From a virus, in the IMG/VR virus record IMGVR_UViG_3300017971_000337, positions 1 through 54,448 of that record: a DNA stretch of 54,448 bases; one strand, 5' to 3'. Every line of letters starts with the position of its first letter. Position 1 is the stretch's first letter. Below, piece after piece: positions 17,889-26,150 of this stretch. The notes under the pieces are model-generated. The model saw nothing but the letters and a program-made list of their open reading frames with translations. It had not been told where the DNA came from and made no database searches. Position numbers and translations under genes: made by a program.

Positions 17889-19090
17889 TTTACATTCTCA
17901 TTTATTATGAATTTTATCTTGCCTGAGATGGACTTCTCTAGCCTGTCCACATAATTGAATTTTACTTTCAGCCCTTTGCATATCTCCAAGACTACTTCCA
18001 TCAACTTGTCTTCATCCGCGAAACCGTATGTATCCCCTTTAACAATATTAACTGTAATGAGGTTGTCCTTCTGCACTAGTTGAAAACATTTATAGTCTAT
18101 GAAAGTTCCATCAGACTTAGTTACATGAGACATGTGATGTAATAAGAATGATGGAGACACCAGCCCTTCTTTAGAAACTATAAAGTCGTTGTCCCTTCCC
18201 TGAACCTTTATAATTGGAAGCTCTCTCCCACAGGAACACTTCTTATCAGTTCTAAATAGCTTATCTCCATTCTTATACCTTATAAACGGTGAAGCTAAAT
18301 TCCATATATCAGTTACAATCATGTTATCTTCTTCGTCTGATTGTAGAATAGCCCTTTCCATTGTTTCATGCATCCCTTCTTGTCGTTCACAGTCCCATGC
18401 ACTGGAACCTCCGTCACAACAAACATATTCTTCGAACACCTTTCCGTGAAAAGCCAGCTCTATTGTCTTTCTTACTTCCGGGTAGAGCTGTTCTGCTATT
18501 AAGTTTATAGAAGGTATCTCTATTCTATAGTTGTTATCAATAATCCAATTCGCTAGGATGTATGCTGTTGATACATAAGACCGTAACTGTACAGGCTGAA
18601 AAGCCCTTATATCGTCTAATGTGCGCCTTATATTCCGCCTTTCTACATCACCCTGTATAGTTAATAAGAGCTTTCCTTTTCCTACACTCCCTCGGGCAGA
18701 ACAGACAACCGCTCTCTTGTCTTTTGACTGGTCATAACCGCTCCATATCCATCCACGATTATGCTTCTTAGCTCTCATATCCTTCGTCAAGTTGTCTTCA
18801 TGGTATATAAGAGGCTCGCCTGTACTACCTCCAGTCCTCATGTTAGTGCTTATATGCTTCTTATCAACCCAATCATTATATTGTTGAAGCTCCTTCTTTG
18901 TAATCACTGGAAGCTTTTCCAAGTCTTCAATCTCTTTTATACTGTTTATGTCAATTCCATGTTTATTATACAGCTTGTGATAGCCTCGCACATTAAAGTA
19001 TGCATGCTTTACAATCATACGCATCAATTCAGTCTGGAAGCTTCGAAGCTTTTCGTAACTCCAATATTGCGTTTCCAATAGGTCAATCAA
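17885..19090 (-). CDS. PaaK/CapK-like adenylate-forming enzyme
   Basis: The product is about 401 residues, starting at a TTG (19090) that has AGGAG 8-9 bases upstream; a farther TTG at 19129 lacks a site. The protein matches the phenylacetate-CoA ligase/CapK class: helical N-terminus with HAYFNVRGYHKLY, a Ser/Thr/Gly-rich ATP loop MRTGGSTGEPL near residue 85, and a later ELPIIKVQGRDND segment resembling the adenylation hinge. CapK-type genes are frequent in polysaccharide clusters. It may activate a carboxylic acid for acylation of an amino sugar, or act in another activation step. The substrate is unknown. It overlaps the GT2 stop by 8 bases. Confidence 0.75.
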   Translation of the reverse strand: MIDLLETQYWSYEKLRSFQTELMRMIVKHAYFNVRGYHKLYNKHGIDINSIKEIEDLEKLPVITKKELQQYNDWVDKKHISTNMRTGGSTGEPLIYHEDNLTKDMRAKKHNRGWIWSGYDQSKDKRAVVCSARGSVGKGKLLLTIQGDVERRNIRRTLDDIRAFQPVQLRSYVSTAYILANWIIDNNYRIEIPSINLIAEQLYPEVRKTIELAFHGKVFEEYVCCDGGSSAWDCERQEGMHETMERAILQSDEEDNMIVTDIWNLASPFIRYKNGDKLFRTDKKCSCGRELPIIKVQGRDNDFIVSKEGLVSPSFLLHHMSHVTKSDGTFIDYKCFQLVQKDNLITVNIVKGDTYGFADEDKLMEVVLEICKGLKVKFNYVDRLEKSISGKIKFIINENVK

Positions 19091-19790
19091 TTCCCCTTCT
19101 CCTCTTAGCTTCTCGAATAGCCATATCAAAATAATGTCTAGCCTCTATGTGATTGCCAGCTATTCGCGTGGAAATCCCTTTGTCTGTGTACCTGTAAAAA
19201 TACAACTCTTTGTCCAAGTGTGCAAGTCCACCGACCTCTTCCATCTTCAATGTTATGTCCCTGTCCGCTGCTCTTAATTGTTTTGGGTTAAATCTTGCGG
19301 ACTTATTATAGTAGTGCTTACTGAACACCTTGAAATGACTAATAGCATGTTCATCGTACAGTATTGAACCACCTTTAGGAATCCTATTCCTCTTAACCTT
19401 AAGAACTTCTAAGTTTTTATCGCAATGAAAATAGTTAGAAAACATCAGACCACACATAGAACATTTCTTTGCGAACGCAAACATTTCTGCCAGTGCATCA
19501 TTAGTAAGTACATCATCACTATCCAGGATACCTATTAACTTTCCCTTCGCCTTCTCGAAAGCTATAAGGTGTCCATTAGACACTCCCATATTAGTTGGCA
19601 TCTTTACCAGGGTTATCCTATCGTCCTTGAAACTGTTTACAACTTCCACGGAATTATCTGTGGAACCGTCATCTACAATTATCAACTGCCAATTTTCATG
19701 TGTCTGTTCTAATACAGACCTTATGGCTTGACCGATATATTCGCCCTTATTATAATTCGTCATAGAGATAGAAAACAGATTATCGTCCAT
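19083..19790 (-). CDS. family 2 glycosyltransferase (GT-A fold)
   Basis: The product is 235 residues. The N-terminal FSISMTNYNKGEYIGQAI, IIVDDGSTDNS at about 36-46 and GILDSDDVL at about 86-94 (the DxD-type metal/nucleotide site) are diagnostic of GT2 inverting glycosyltransferases. No transmembrane segment follows, so it is a soluble enzyme. It overlaps its neighbours by 11 and 8 bases. The donor and acceptor are not predictable. Within the cassette it probably adds a hexose or hexosamine to the glycan that carries the nonulosonic acid. Confidence 0.85.
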   Translation of the reverse strand: MDDNLFSISMTNYNKGEYIGQAIRSVLEQTHENWQLIIVDDGSTDNSVEVVNSFKDDRITLVKMPTNMGVSNGHLIAFEKAKGKLIGILDSDDVLTNDALAEMFAFAKKCSMCGLMFSNYFHCDKNLEVLKVKRNRIPKGGSILYDEHAISHFKVFSKHYYNKSARFNPKQLRAADRDITLKMEEVGGLAHLDKELYFYRYTDKGISTRIAGNHIEARHYFDMAIREAKRRRGID

Positions 19791-20697
19791 AAAACCTACT
19801 CAATTTTCCTTGATTTGAATGTATAACTTTACTTATCGTTCTTGGATATTCGCAGATACCGTGAAATATCGCCCATGAACATGGACATATTTCTGATTCG
19901 CACTTCCCTTTCCTATGTAACTGTATAGTTTCAAGGTCGTCTGGGAACACCCCAAACTCTATATTGCCTTTCCCACCACAACTTCTTATCTTCCAATTGC
20001 TGTCCACTACTAAAAAATCGACACCACTAGAACATTGTCTACCCTTAACTCCCCATCGTTTATAAGATTCATTCCAATGTTCCCAGGATATGTACTCACT
20101 GTTTTCTAGCTTATACATAATGTCCTTTGGAGGAAACACTAATCCATCTTCATAAGGGCTTAACTTCAAATCCCTGTAGTGCATCATCTTTATCTTAAGG
20201 TTGAATACCATTGCCATCCAAAGTATATGGTCTATGTGCTCATAGTAACTTGGATGTAGAACCATCATCGGCCAAACAGTTATGCCTTTATTCAAAAATC
20301 TTCGAGCCCTCTGGAATACCACCAGAACTTTGTCCAATCGCATGAGCTCCTTCCAATGAATTGAAAACCATATTGCCAGGTTGTTTGAATCTGGACACTC
20401 CAACATCTTGTCCCATTTATTAGCCAACAAGTTTGAATTCACTACGACTGGGTACTCTTCCATCAAGCCTGTGAAAATATTAAAAGCCCAGGGATAATTT
20501 ATTGGTTCCCCGATACTGCAAAAATGAAAACAAATATGTTCGTTCGGTACTACTTCAGCCAACTTCTTAAAGTCTTCGACCGTAACTTTTTTAAATGGAG
20601 CTTTTCTTCTTTTGTCAGTCTTCCGTACATAACAGTATTCGCATTTCATGTTACAAGGTGCAGGGAATTCAGTTAGAATTATTGACCTTGATTCCAT
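19780..20697 (-). CDS. radical SAM enzyme with SPASM-like C-terminal cysteines
   Basis: The product is 305 residues. The CX3CX2C cluster (Cys15, Cys19, Cys22; APCNMKCEYCYV) binds the 4Fe-4S cluster that cleaves S-adenosylmethionine. The region CFHFCSIGEPINYP fits the GGE-like SAM-binding segment. A second Cys group near the C-terminus (CSSGVDF, then SCGGKGN, CESEICPC and GIC) could bind an auxiliary cluster, as in SPASM/twitch enzymes. It overlaps the CapA-like gene by 29 bases. In this cassette it may modify a sugar or a virion protein side chain; the reaction is unknown. Only one in-frame ATG gives an intact motif. Confidence 0.8.
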   Translation of the reverse strand: MESRSIILTEFPAPCNMKCEYCYVRKTDKRRKAPFKKVTVEDFKKLAEVVPNEHICFHFCSIGEPINYPWAFNIFTGLMEEYPVVVNSNLLANKWDKMLECPDSNNLAIWFSIHWKELMRLDKVLVVFQRARRFLNKGITVWPMMVLHPSYYEHIDHILWMAMVFNLKIKMMHYRDLKLSPYEDGLVFPPKDIMYKLENSEYISWEHWNESYKRWGVKGRQCSSGVDFLVVDSNWKIRSCGGKGNIEFGVFPDDLETIQLHRKGKCESEICPCSWAIFHGICEYPRTISKVIHSNQGKLSRFYGR

Positions 20698-21619
20698 CGA
20701 TAATAAGCCTCCTATGTGATTCGCACTCGAAAAAGTTCAATAGGTCTATGTCCTTATCATTATTTATAAAGTCCTTGAGCCACTTTGTGTACTTAATAAA
20801 CATTTCTTTACTATAATGTGCCCACGAAATGTTCCAGCTCTTACTATTTAATGTGTCTAACATCGGCTGTAACTTATAAGGCTGTATATCATTATCAGTT
20901 ATTGTATACCCTGTATGTTCTGTATATTCCGCCTCAGTGTCCATTTTAACGAAATAACCGTAACTACTAAAATTATTTTTGAAAAGGAAATTCCCAAGAC
21001 CATAATAAATAGATTTTCCCTTATAAGTTTCGTATGCAGATGGAACATGGTTGTGATGCCACACTATAAGATCGACACCAAGGTCCACCAGATACCGGCT
21101 AACATATTGTTGATAAGGATTTGGATAAGGAAAACCTTCATTGCCTCCATGTAGAATTACAATTTTAGTTTCTGCTTTACACTCTAAGACCTGTTTGACA
21201 AGCTCTAGCATGTCCCAGGTGAATATAAAACCTTGTCCGCCCTCGTTTTCGCACATATTAAATAGTGCTACACCATCCACTATCAACGGTTCAGGTAGTA
21301 CTCCTAGACAAGCGAAGCCATAATACTCTAACAGGTTACAAGTTTTCGCTAATCCTATGTTACCAAAGTCAAAAGAATGATTGTTAGCAAGGCAACAGAC
21401 TATCCCAGCCTCCAATTTCAATAGGTCTAAATACTTTGGGTCGATGAACAGGTTCGGTCCTTGCTTTTGCCTTGGATATGTATTGTCCAGGCTCCCTTCA
21501 AAATTAGTTACAAACAAATCGCTATGATTAAATTGATTATAAAATTTTCCATACACTTCTTTCGGGTCTACACTATTCAAATGAACTGGATAAAAGTCCC
21601 CTGTAAAAATTATTTTCAT
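20669..21619 (-). CDS. CapA/PgsA-like metallophosphatase-fold protein
   Basis: The product is 316 residues. It matches the capsule-synthesis CapA family (calcineurin-like fold): FTGDFYP at 5-11, VTNFEGSL at about 37-44, CLANNHSFDFG near 75, KIVILHGGNEGFPYPN near 151, and VWHHNHVP then YGLGNFLF further on. These supply the usual Asp/Asn/His metal ligands. There is no N-terminal membrane anchor, unlike poly-gamma-glutamate CapA, so it is cytoplasmic. Overlaps of 4 and 29 bases place it in the coupled cassette. CapA-type proteins occur in polysaccharide and polyglutamate loci, but their chemistry is not settled, so no reaction is claimed. Confidence 0.8.
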   Translation of the reverse strand: MKIIFTGDFYPVHLNSVDPKEVYGKFYNQFNHSDLFVTNFEGSLDNTYPRQKQGPNLFIDPKYLDLLKLEAGIVCCLANNHSFDFGNIGLAKTCNLLEYYGFACLGVLPEPLIVDGVALFNMCENEGGQGFIFTWDMLELVKQVLECKAETKIVILHGGNEGFPYPNPYQQYVSRYLVDLGVDLIVWHHNHVPSAYETYKGKSIYYGLGNFLFKNNFSSYGYFVKMDTEAEYTEHTGYTITDNDIQPYKLQPMLDTLNSKSWNISWAHYSKEMFIKYTKWLKDFINNDKDIDLLNFFECESHRRLIIDGIKVNNSN

Positions 21620-22449
21620 AGCTCCTCATAGATATTTATAAATTCTTTAACGATTTGTTTTGGATGCCAATAGGTTTCCATCCATAGCCTATTAGACCTT
21701 CCTATCGCCTGTATATAATCCCTTCCGGCTCCAAGTATTTCCCGAAGACCCTGTTCCAAAGAAGAAATGTGGAGGTGAAAGAAAGGGCTCCCGTTAGAAC
21801 CGCTCACCCTTTTCAATACATCCTCGACCTCTGGACTCATATGGCATATAGTTAATTTCCCAAGAGCTAATCCCTCAAGCCCTGAACGATGAAAGCTCCC
21901 TGTTATACACTCATCGATTATTATGTCACATGTCTGTTTTCTTTTAAGGCATTCGTCCAAAGGAACCTTATTTATAATATCAACTTCTATCTTAAATTCG
22001 TTCTGTATCTTTGTCAGTATCTCCTTTGTTTTTTCGTACCCTTTATTGTTCCAGTTATTTTCATCGGCTATCTTTGACGGGGAATAGCCGATTTTAATCG
22101 GGGTATTTACATTATATAACAGGTTGTATTCTGCTGTTTCAAAATTCAAAACATTCCTAACGACTTTACAATCCTTGTACTCTGGCAATGTCGCGTGATA
22201 CTGAGAGATAACTGTCTTGTCATAAGGGTAGTCTAACATCACTCGTTCTGGTTCTGAATGATATTGTATCAGTTGCTTTCCCTTACAAGTAAAAAAATTA
22301 TTATGAAAATGAAGAATATCACAATCTCTACCATCTAATTCCTTCCCTTTTAATACCTCACTAGAGTGTTCACTATATGTATTTATTGCCTTGGACAATT
22401 CGTCCGGAGCCCACGCTATTGGCGTTTGCTTAACCTGTAAGATTTTCAT
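21616..22449 (-). CDS. GT-B-type glycosyltransferase (GT4-like)
   Basis: The product is 277 residues. The C-terminal half looks like the donor-binding domain of GT-B enzymes: IKIGYSPSK near residue 118, a CDIIIDEC segment, then GSFHRSGLEGLALGKLTICH with the EGLALGKP-type motif that contacts the nucleotide sugar. The N-terminal domain is short (ILHFHNNFF, QYHSEPERV). No membrane segment is present. It overlaps neighbours by 4 and 20 bases. It probably contributes one linkage of the cassette's glycan; donor and acceptor are unknown. Confidence 0.75.
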   Translation of the reverse strand: MKILQVKQTPIAWAPDELSKAINTYSEHSSEVLKGKELDGRDCDILHFHNNFFTCKGKQLIQYHSEPERVMLDYPYDKTVISQYHATLPEYKDCKVVRNVLNFETAEYNLLYNVNTPIKIGYSPSKIADENNWNNKGYEKTKEILTKIQNEFKIEVDIINKVPLDECLKRKQTCDIIIDECITGSFHRSGLEGLALGKLTICHMSPEVEDVLKRVSGSNGSPFFHLHISSLEQGLREILGAGRDYIQAIGRSNRLWMETYWHPKQIVKEFINIYEEL

Positions 22450-23767
22450 TCCTATAAACTACCTCGTCGTGTCCATTTGGTTTAAAGGTACACTTAACCC
22501 AATCCGCTTCATAGTTATAATTGTGGGCGGTTGATATCCCAGGTGTCTGTCTATACGGATCTTTGTTCTTAAAGAAATCAAATCCCATCAAGTGAAGACT
22601 GTTGAAAGTTCCAGCCCAGTATAGTAACCTTATAATTGAAAACCCTGTCGTTGGGATTATCCTATTGATATGGCTGTACTCTCTGAATATTTTATGATCA
22701 TAGAACCATTTTCTTCTCAAGATATATTCTTGCTTTCCTGGTTCAACCTTCTCTTTTATAAAGTGTCTCCAGTATGGATACTTCTTATTACAACATATTA
22801 TTCTTAAGTCGCATGGAACATCCATATTATAGTCTTGTAAATAAGTTGTGGCATGGATATTCGTCTTTTCCCCAGTGTTTTCCGGGTCTATTATGAAAGA
22901 ATTAAATCGTACAACTATATCATAACTGTCTATGTACTCACCCTCACCGCTATCCCTGACCATTCCTGAATTTGCTACACAGATTATATCCTTCTTTCTA
23001 ATGTATTCCCGGAATTCGTTTAGCTCCATAAACTTGAATTGCTTTTCGCGCATTGAATCCACATCCCTTATTTGAATGTTCGGGTCTAACGGTTTTATCT
23101 GTTCTTTGTAGGAACCCTTTATTTCTACTGGAGGTTCCAGCTGTTTCAATTCTTTCGGTGTATCTACATCCAATACATTTCTTATGGGGTAAAAAATTGT
23201 ATCCTTATTGTACAGATTCTTCTTTAAATTCGGTAATTCAAAGACATAAGAAACAAAAATGAAATGACTAATCTCGAACACCTTTGGATAATCTTGTCTA
23301 CGATACAGGTTGTGCTTTACAAGTTGTCTACCTTTTCCGCCTTCTTCTTCATACATATATAAATATGGATGAGTTCCCTCTATGTTCTTTTTACATAGCA
23401 AACTCTTACACTTATTCTGTTCAAAGAACCTTAGAGCGCCTCGTATATCTTCTATCGTACGTTCTGGATATGTTAAGTACAGTAAAACGATTATATCATC
23501 AGGCTTGAGTTTCTTCATTTTGACAACATCCAATAAGACATCCTTTGGATTGGAATCATCTTGATGAACCTTTTTGGTATTCCTATACAATACAGAATAT
23601 CCAACATTCCTAACAAGTTTCAGGATTTCCATGTCATTAGTTGTGATTATGACATTACTCTTGGTCAATCCCTTGACCGATTCCAAAGTGTAATGGATAA
23701 GCTTCCTGTTCTTGAAAGGAATTCCCTTGGAACCTTGTCTAGCCGGTATAACATAATAGACCATCAC
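22430..23767 (-). CDS. fusion of CMP-sialic acid synthetase (NeuA-like) and GT29-like sialyltransferase
   Basis: The product is 445 residues. Residues 1-215 are a cytidylyltransferase of the NeuA family: IPARQGSKGIPFKN at 7-20 binds CTP, LLYLTYPERT lies near 95, and LDVDTPKEL at 199-207 matches the metal-binding end. Residues about 255-445 show animal-type sialyltransferase motifs: motif L (CVANSGMVRDSGEGEYIDS then VVRFNS, about 263-290), motif S (PTTGFSIIRLLYW then LMGFDFF, 372-399) and motif VS (HNYNYE, His415-x4-Glu420). One chain would thus activate the nonulosonic acid with CTP and transfer it. It overlaps neighbours by 4 and 20 bases. The acceptor is unknown. Confidence 0.85.
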   Translation of the reverse strand: MMVYYVIPARQGSKGIPFKNRKLIHYTLESVKGLTKSNVIITTNDMEILKLVRNVGYSVLYRNTKKVHQDDSNPKDVLLDVVKMKKLKPDDIIVLLYLTYPERTIEDIRGALRFFEQNKCKSLLCKKNIEGTHPYLYMYEEEGGKGRQLVKHNLYRRQDYPKVFEISHFIFVSYVFELPNLKKNLYNKDTIFYPIRNVLDVDTPKELKQLEPPVEIKGSYKEQIKPLDPNIQIRDVDSMREKQFKFMELNEFREYIRKKDIICVANSGMVRDSGEGEYIDSYDIVVRFNSFIIDPENTGEKTNIHATTYLQDYNMDVPCDLRIICCNKKYPYWRHFIKEKVEPGKQEYILRRKWFYDHKIFREYSHINRIIPTTGFSIIRLLYWAGTFNSLHLMGFDFFKNKDPYRQTPGISTAHNYNYEADWVKCTFKPNGHDEVVYRNENLTG

Positions 23768-24597
23768 ACCACCTCTTCCATCGGAATGTACTCAAAAAAA
23801 TCTAGTCCACTATCTGGAGTACAACAAATTATTCTGTCCTTCCACGGAAGAAACTTCTTAAACATTTCAATCTTTGCATCACACCATTCTTGATTCAAAT
23901 AATTTTTTCTATTGTTCAGCCCTTCATCATTATAAGAATGAACATTCCCATCATTCGCTTCCAGGTATTCCTTTGTTGGAGGCTTCATGTCAAATCCAAA
24001 TAGGTATATTTTGCTAGCATCCATTATGATTGCAAGGTTTAGAGCGGCGAGCCCGGAAAGGCTTCCGCTGTACAGACCTAGATTATAGTCTGTTTGTGGT
24101 TCTCCTTTATTTATTGCAAATTCAAATGTACTAGAACGGAAATCCTTATGCTTCCACCCTGTTCTATACGCACAGAATATCATGCCTCTATAGTTTTTAA
24201 TTTCCGTCTGAGCTTGTTTCCACATCACCTCGTCTATAAAAAGCATCGCGTCAGCATCAGGGCAATCTTTGACGGAATGATTGAGGACGATTGTAAATTC
24301 TTTCTTAAACCTGTTATGGTCGAAGCCCTTTAAACTTCGTCCACTCCCCACTATAAAGACTTTTTTACCGGTCAATAGCCCTGAAACTTTTTCGGCTGTT
24401 TCCAATTCACCCTGTTCCATCAACCTGTTTACAGTTTCCTTGTCAGGAATGAAGTGTCCTTTCTTAATTAACTTATAACACTCCTCCAAGGGGAGTTGTC
24501 TAAACTCTTTACAGGTCTCGAAGGTTACACTCCTATCGTTATAGAAGTGCGTATAGTATTTCCCTGGTCCGTTATATTGTACTTTCCCAAATATCAT
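23764..24597 (-). CDS. DUF115/GT42-like glycosyltransferase candidate
   Basis: The product is 277 residues. FIVGSGRSLKGFD at 81-93 resembles the GxGPSL nucleotide-binding loop of DUF115/MAF proteins and of the CstI (GT42) sialyltransferases. AMLFIDEVMWKQ follows, then SGSLSGLAALNLAI and KIYLFGFDM near 175-202, in the same order as in those families. MAF proteins move nonulosonic acids onto flagellin Ser/Thr, and GT42 enzymes move sialic acid onto glycans. A second nonulosonic-acid transferase is therefore attractive here, but the family call is by motif only. Its start overlaps the tail-terminator stop by 4 bases, which couples the cassette to virion genes. Confidence 0.65.
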   Translation of the reverse strand: MIFGKVQYNGPGKYYTHFYNDRSVTFETCKEFRQLPLEECYKLIKKGHFIPDKETVNRLMEQGELETAEKVSGLLTGKKVFIVGSGRSLKGFDHNRFKKEFTIVLNHSVKDCPDADAMLFIDEVMWKQAQTEIKNYRGMIFCAYRTGWKHKDFRSSTFEFAINKGEPQTDYNLGLYSGSLSGLAALNLAIIMDASKIYLFGFDMKPPTKEYLEANDGNVHSYNDEGLNNRKNYLNQEWCDAKIEMFKKFLPWKDRIICCTPDSGLDFFEYIPMEEVV

Positions 24598-25067
24598 ACT
24601 GGACCTTCGGAGAAAAATTCTATGGTAGTTTCGGCAGCTGCCACAAAAAATTTATCCTGGTCACCAGTCGCATCAAGTATTTCAATGTTGATTGTAAATT
24701 CTGGAAGGACTCCACGCACTACACCTCCGAGAGTCCTGTCTGATTTAATCGCTTCCCAAAGGTCATCAGAAAAGTCTAAGATACCTTTCTTACCTGTCGC
24801 TGTATGTCCCATGACTGCCCTGTTCATTTCCATAGACCTTGTCGCGAACTGAATAACGATGGGATAGATTTTTCTTTCCATCTGTGTGAAAGGTACATTG
24901 TCCACTTTTTCATAGCGAACACCATCTGGAACCAAGTTCCAAAACGGAAAACGATTTAGCTGAATAAGTTCAATTACATTTTCAGCCGTATGACCGGAAT
25001 CATAAGCATAGTCCAGTCCAGAATAACTGAGTAGTTGCCCGGATAAAGCATTTATCACATCTTTCAT
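24594..25067 (-). CDS. tail terminator / tail completion protein
   Basis: The product is 157 residues. Its size, alpha/beta pattern and position between the gpS-type adaptor and the tail genes fit tail terminators, which cap the tube and join it to the head. The central segment RKIYPIVIQFATRSMEMNRA, then FSDDLWEAIKSD, with a long C-terminal beta-meander, resembles this family. It overlaps genes on both sides by 4 bases. The next gene is a glycosyltransferase-like gene rather than the tube gene, so the cassette was inserted at this boundary without breaking translational coupling. Confidence 0.7.
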   Translation of the reverse strand: MKDVINALSGQLLSYSGLDYAYDSGHTAENVIELIQLNRFPFWNLVPDGVRYEKVDNVPFTQMERKIYPIVIQFATRSMEMNRAVMGHTATGKKGILDFSDDLWEAIKSDRTLGGVVRGVLPEFTINIEILDATGDQDKFFVAAAETTIEFFSEGPV

Positions 25068-25618
25068 TTTTTATATGACTCCAATGATTTTCTTAACCAC
25101 TTATATGTAAAGTTGGCGTGGGTTGTTCCATCATTAAATTTCCTTACATCCATCTTTAAAAAGCTGTTAAGCCTTAACATCGTATATCTAAACAGAGGCC
25201 TCGCAGGTTGGCTTCCGTCCTTTTTCCCATAATGAAATACCATCGCATAAGGATAACCCTTCTTAGAACGAACAACATTCTGGTTCAGTTCCCATGTCAG
25301 GCTCTTAGAGGTTACTTTCTTTTTAGCCTGTTCCATGGAGCCCTTCTTCATAAGACCTGTTCTAACTCCTATGCCCGATGGATAGCCCTTCTTTATTTTC
25401 GCGTCCAAGTATTTCTCGGAAAGCTTCTGCCATTTCTTATGGCTATCTTGTATCTCATCTAGCTCATAGTCAATAAATTCCTTAATTTTTGGGATAACTG
25501 CCAGCCAGAGCGGTTTCGCATCGCCTGTCCCTCGCTGAACTTCTTCCAACCATTTTATAACAGCCTCTTTGCTATCTATGTCTAAGTCTATACTTATCCC
25601 GTCTTTCTTTTCAGCCAT
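25064..25618 (-). CDS. virion morphogenesis / tail completion protein (gpS or Mu gpG-like)
   Basis: The product is 184 residues. The segment KKWQKLSEKYLDAKIKKGYP followed by VRTGLMKKG and, later, YAMVFHYGKKDGSQPARPLF is the hallmark of the phage virion-morphogenesis (P2 gpS/Mu gpG) family: a W..LS..Y...K..G motif, a TG turn, then YA..H..G....ARPF. These proteins act at the head-tail joint. It shares a single base with the upstream DUF1320-like stop and overlaps the tail-terminator gene by 4 bases. The C-terminal basic helix is typical. Confidence 0.8.
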   Translation of the reverse strand: MAEKKDGISIDLDIDSKEAVIKWLEEVQRGTGDAKPLWLAVIPKIKEFIDYELDEIQDSHKKWQKLSEKYLDAKIKKGYPSGIGVRTGLMKKGSMEQAKKKVTSKSLTWELNQNVVRSKKGYPYAMVFHYGKKDGSQPARPLFRYTMLRLNSFLKMDVRKFNDGTTHANFTYKWLRKSLESYKK

Positions 25619-26097
25619 CAGTTTTCAAACCTGTCATCCTTAACATCTTCGTCCGCTCCATCAGGTATAAATCCTTCAACACCTTTCCTTCTATAGAACT
25701 TCTGATTGTAAAGGGTGCTCGTCTTCTTTGGATAAGATTTAACTGTATAGTCGGTTGTCCCATCTGAGATCTTAACCTTTCCTGTCAATACTTTCTCAAG
25801 AAGGGAATTATACATGTCGCTATAATACTGTACATCATCAACATCCTTAACCCTTCTGGAAGCTCCAAAGTAATAGACAAGACTCAGTTCTACTGCCTTG
25901 TATAGAGTCAACATATTCAAAACAGTAGAACTATTTCCTATCGTTGTTATCTGTGCCGAGGTTAGAACATCACTCAAGTCAACTTCTACTGTTTGCTCCG
26001 CTTCTTTTATCCGGTGCCTAAGGTCTGTGTCCAATACCTCAGTGGAATCATCGAATTTCTTATTTGATTTTCTTATGTCGTTAACTGTGCAAGTCAT
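25618..26097 (-). CDS. head-tail adaptor (DUF1320 / Mu gp36-like)
   Basis: The product is 159 residues. An alpha-helical N-terminus (DLRHRIKEAEQTVEVDLSDVL) and a following LTLYKAVELSLVYYFG helix fit the DUF1320/HK97 gp6-type connector fold. The C-terminal 40 residues are Lys-rich and probably disordered. An AGAGGTG site lies 6 bases before the ATG. The gene follows the major capsid gene after a hairpin terminator, so it is likely made at a lower level than the capsid protein. Its role is to link the portal to the tail. Confidence 0.7.
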   Translation of the reverse strand: MTCTVNDIRKSNKKFDDSTEVLDTDLRHRIKEAEQTVEVDLSDVLTSAQITTIGNSSTVLNMLTLYKAVELSLVYYFGASRRVKDVDDVQYYSDMYNSLLEKVLTGKVKISDGTTDYTVKSYPKKTSTLYNQKFYRRKGVEGFIPDGADEDVKDDRFEN

Positions 26098-26110
26098 GTT
26101 TCACCTCTTT

Positions 26111-26139
26111 AAAATAAAGGACTGGCGGTTTCCCGCCAG
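26111..26139 (-). terminator. attenuating terminator just after the major capsid gene
   Basis: Read leftward, CTGGCGG, a GAAA tetraloop and CCGCCAG precede TCCTTTATTTT. The GNRA tetraloop on a GC-rich 7-bp stem and the U-rich tail make a good intrinsic terminator. It lies 12 bases past the capsid stop, inside the late operon. It probably terminates part of the transcripts so that capsid protein exceeds connector and tail proteins, and the stem may also stabilise the capsid mRNA 3' end. Confidence 0.7.
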
Positions 26140-26150
26140 CCCAATAGTGA

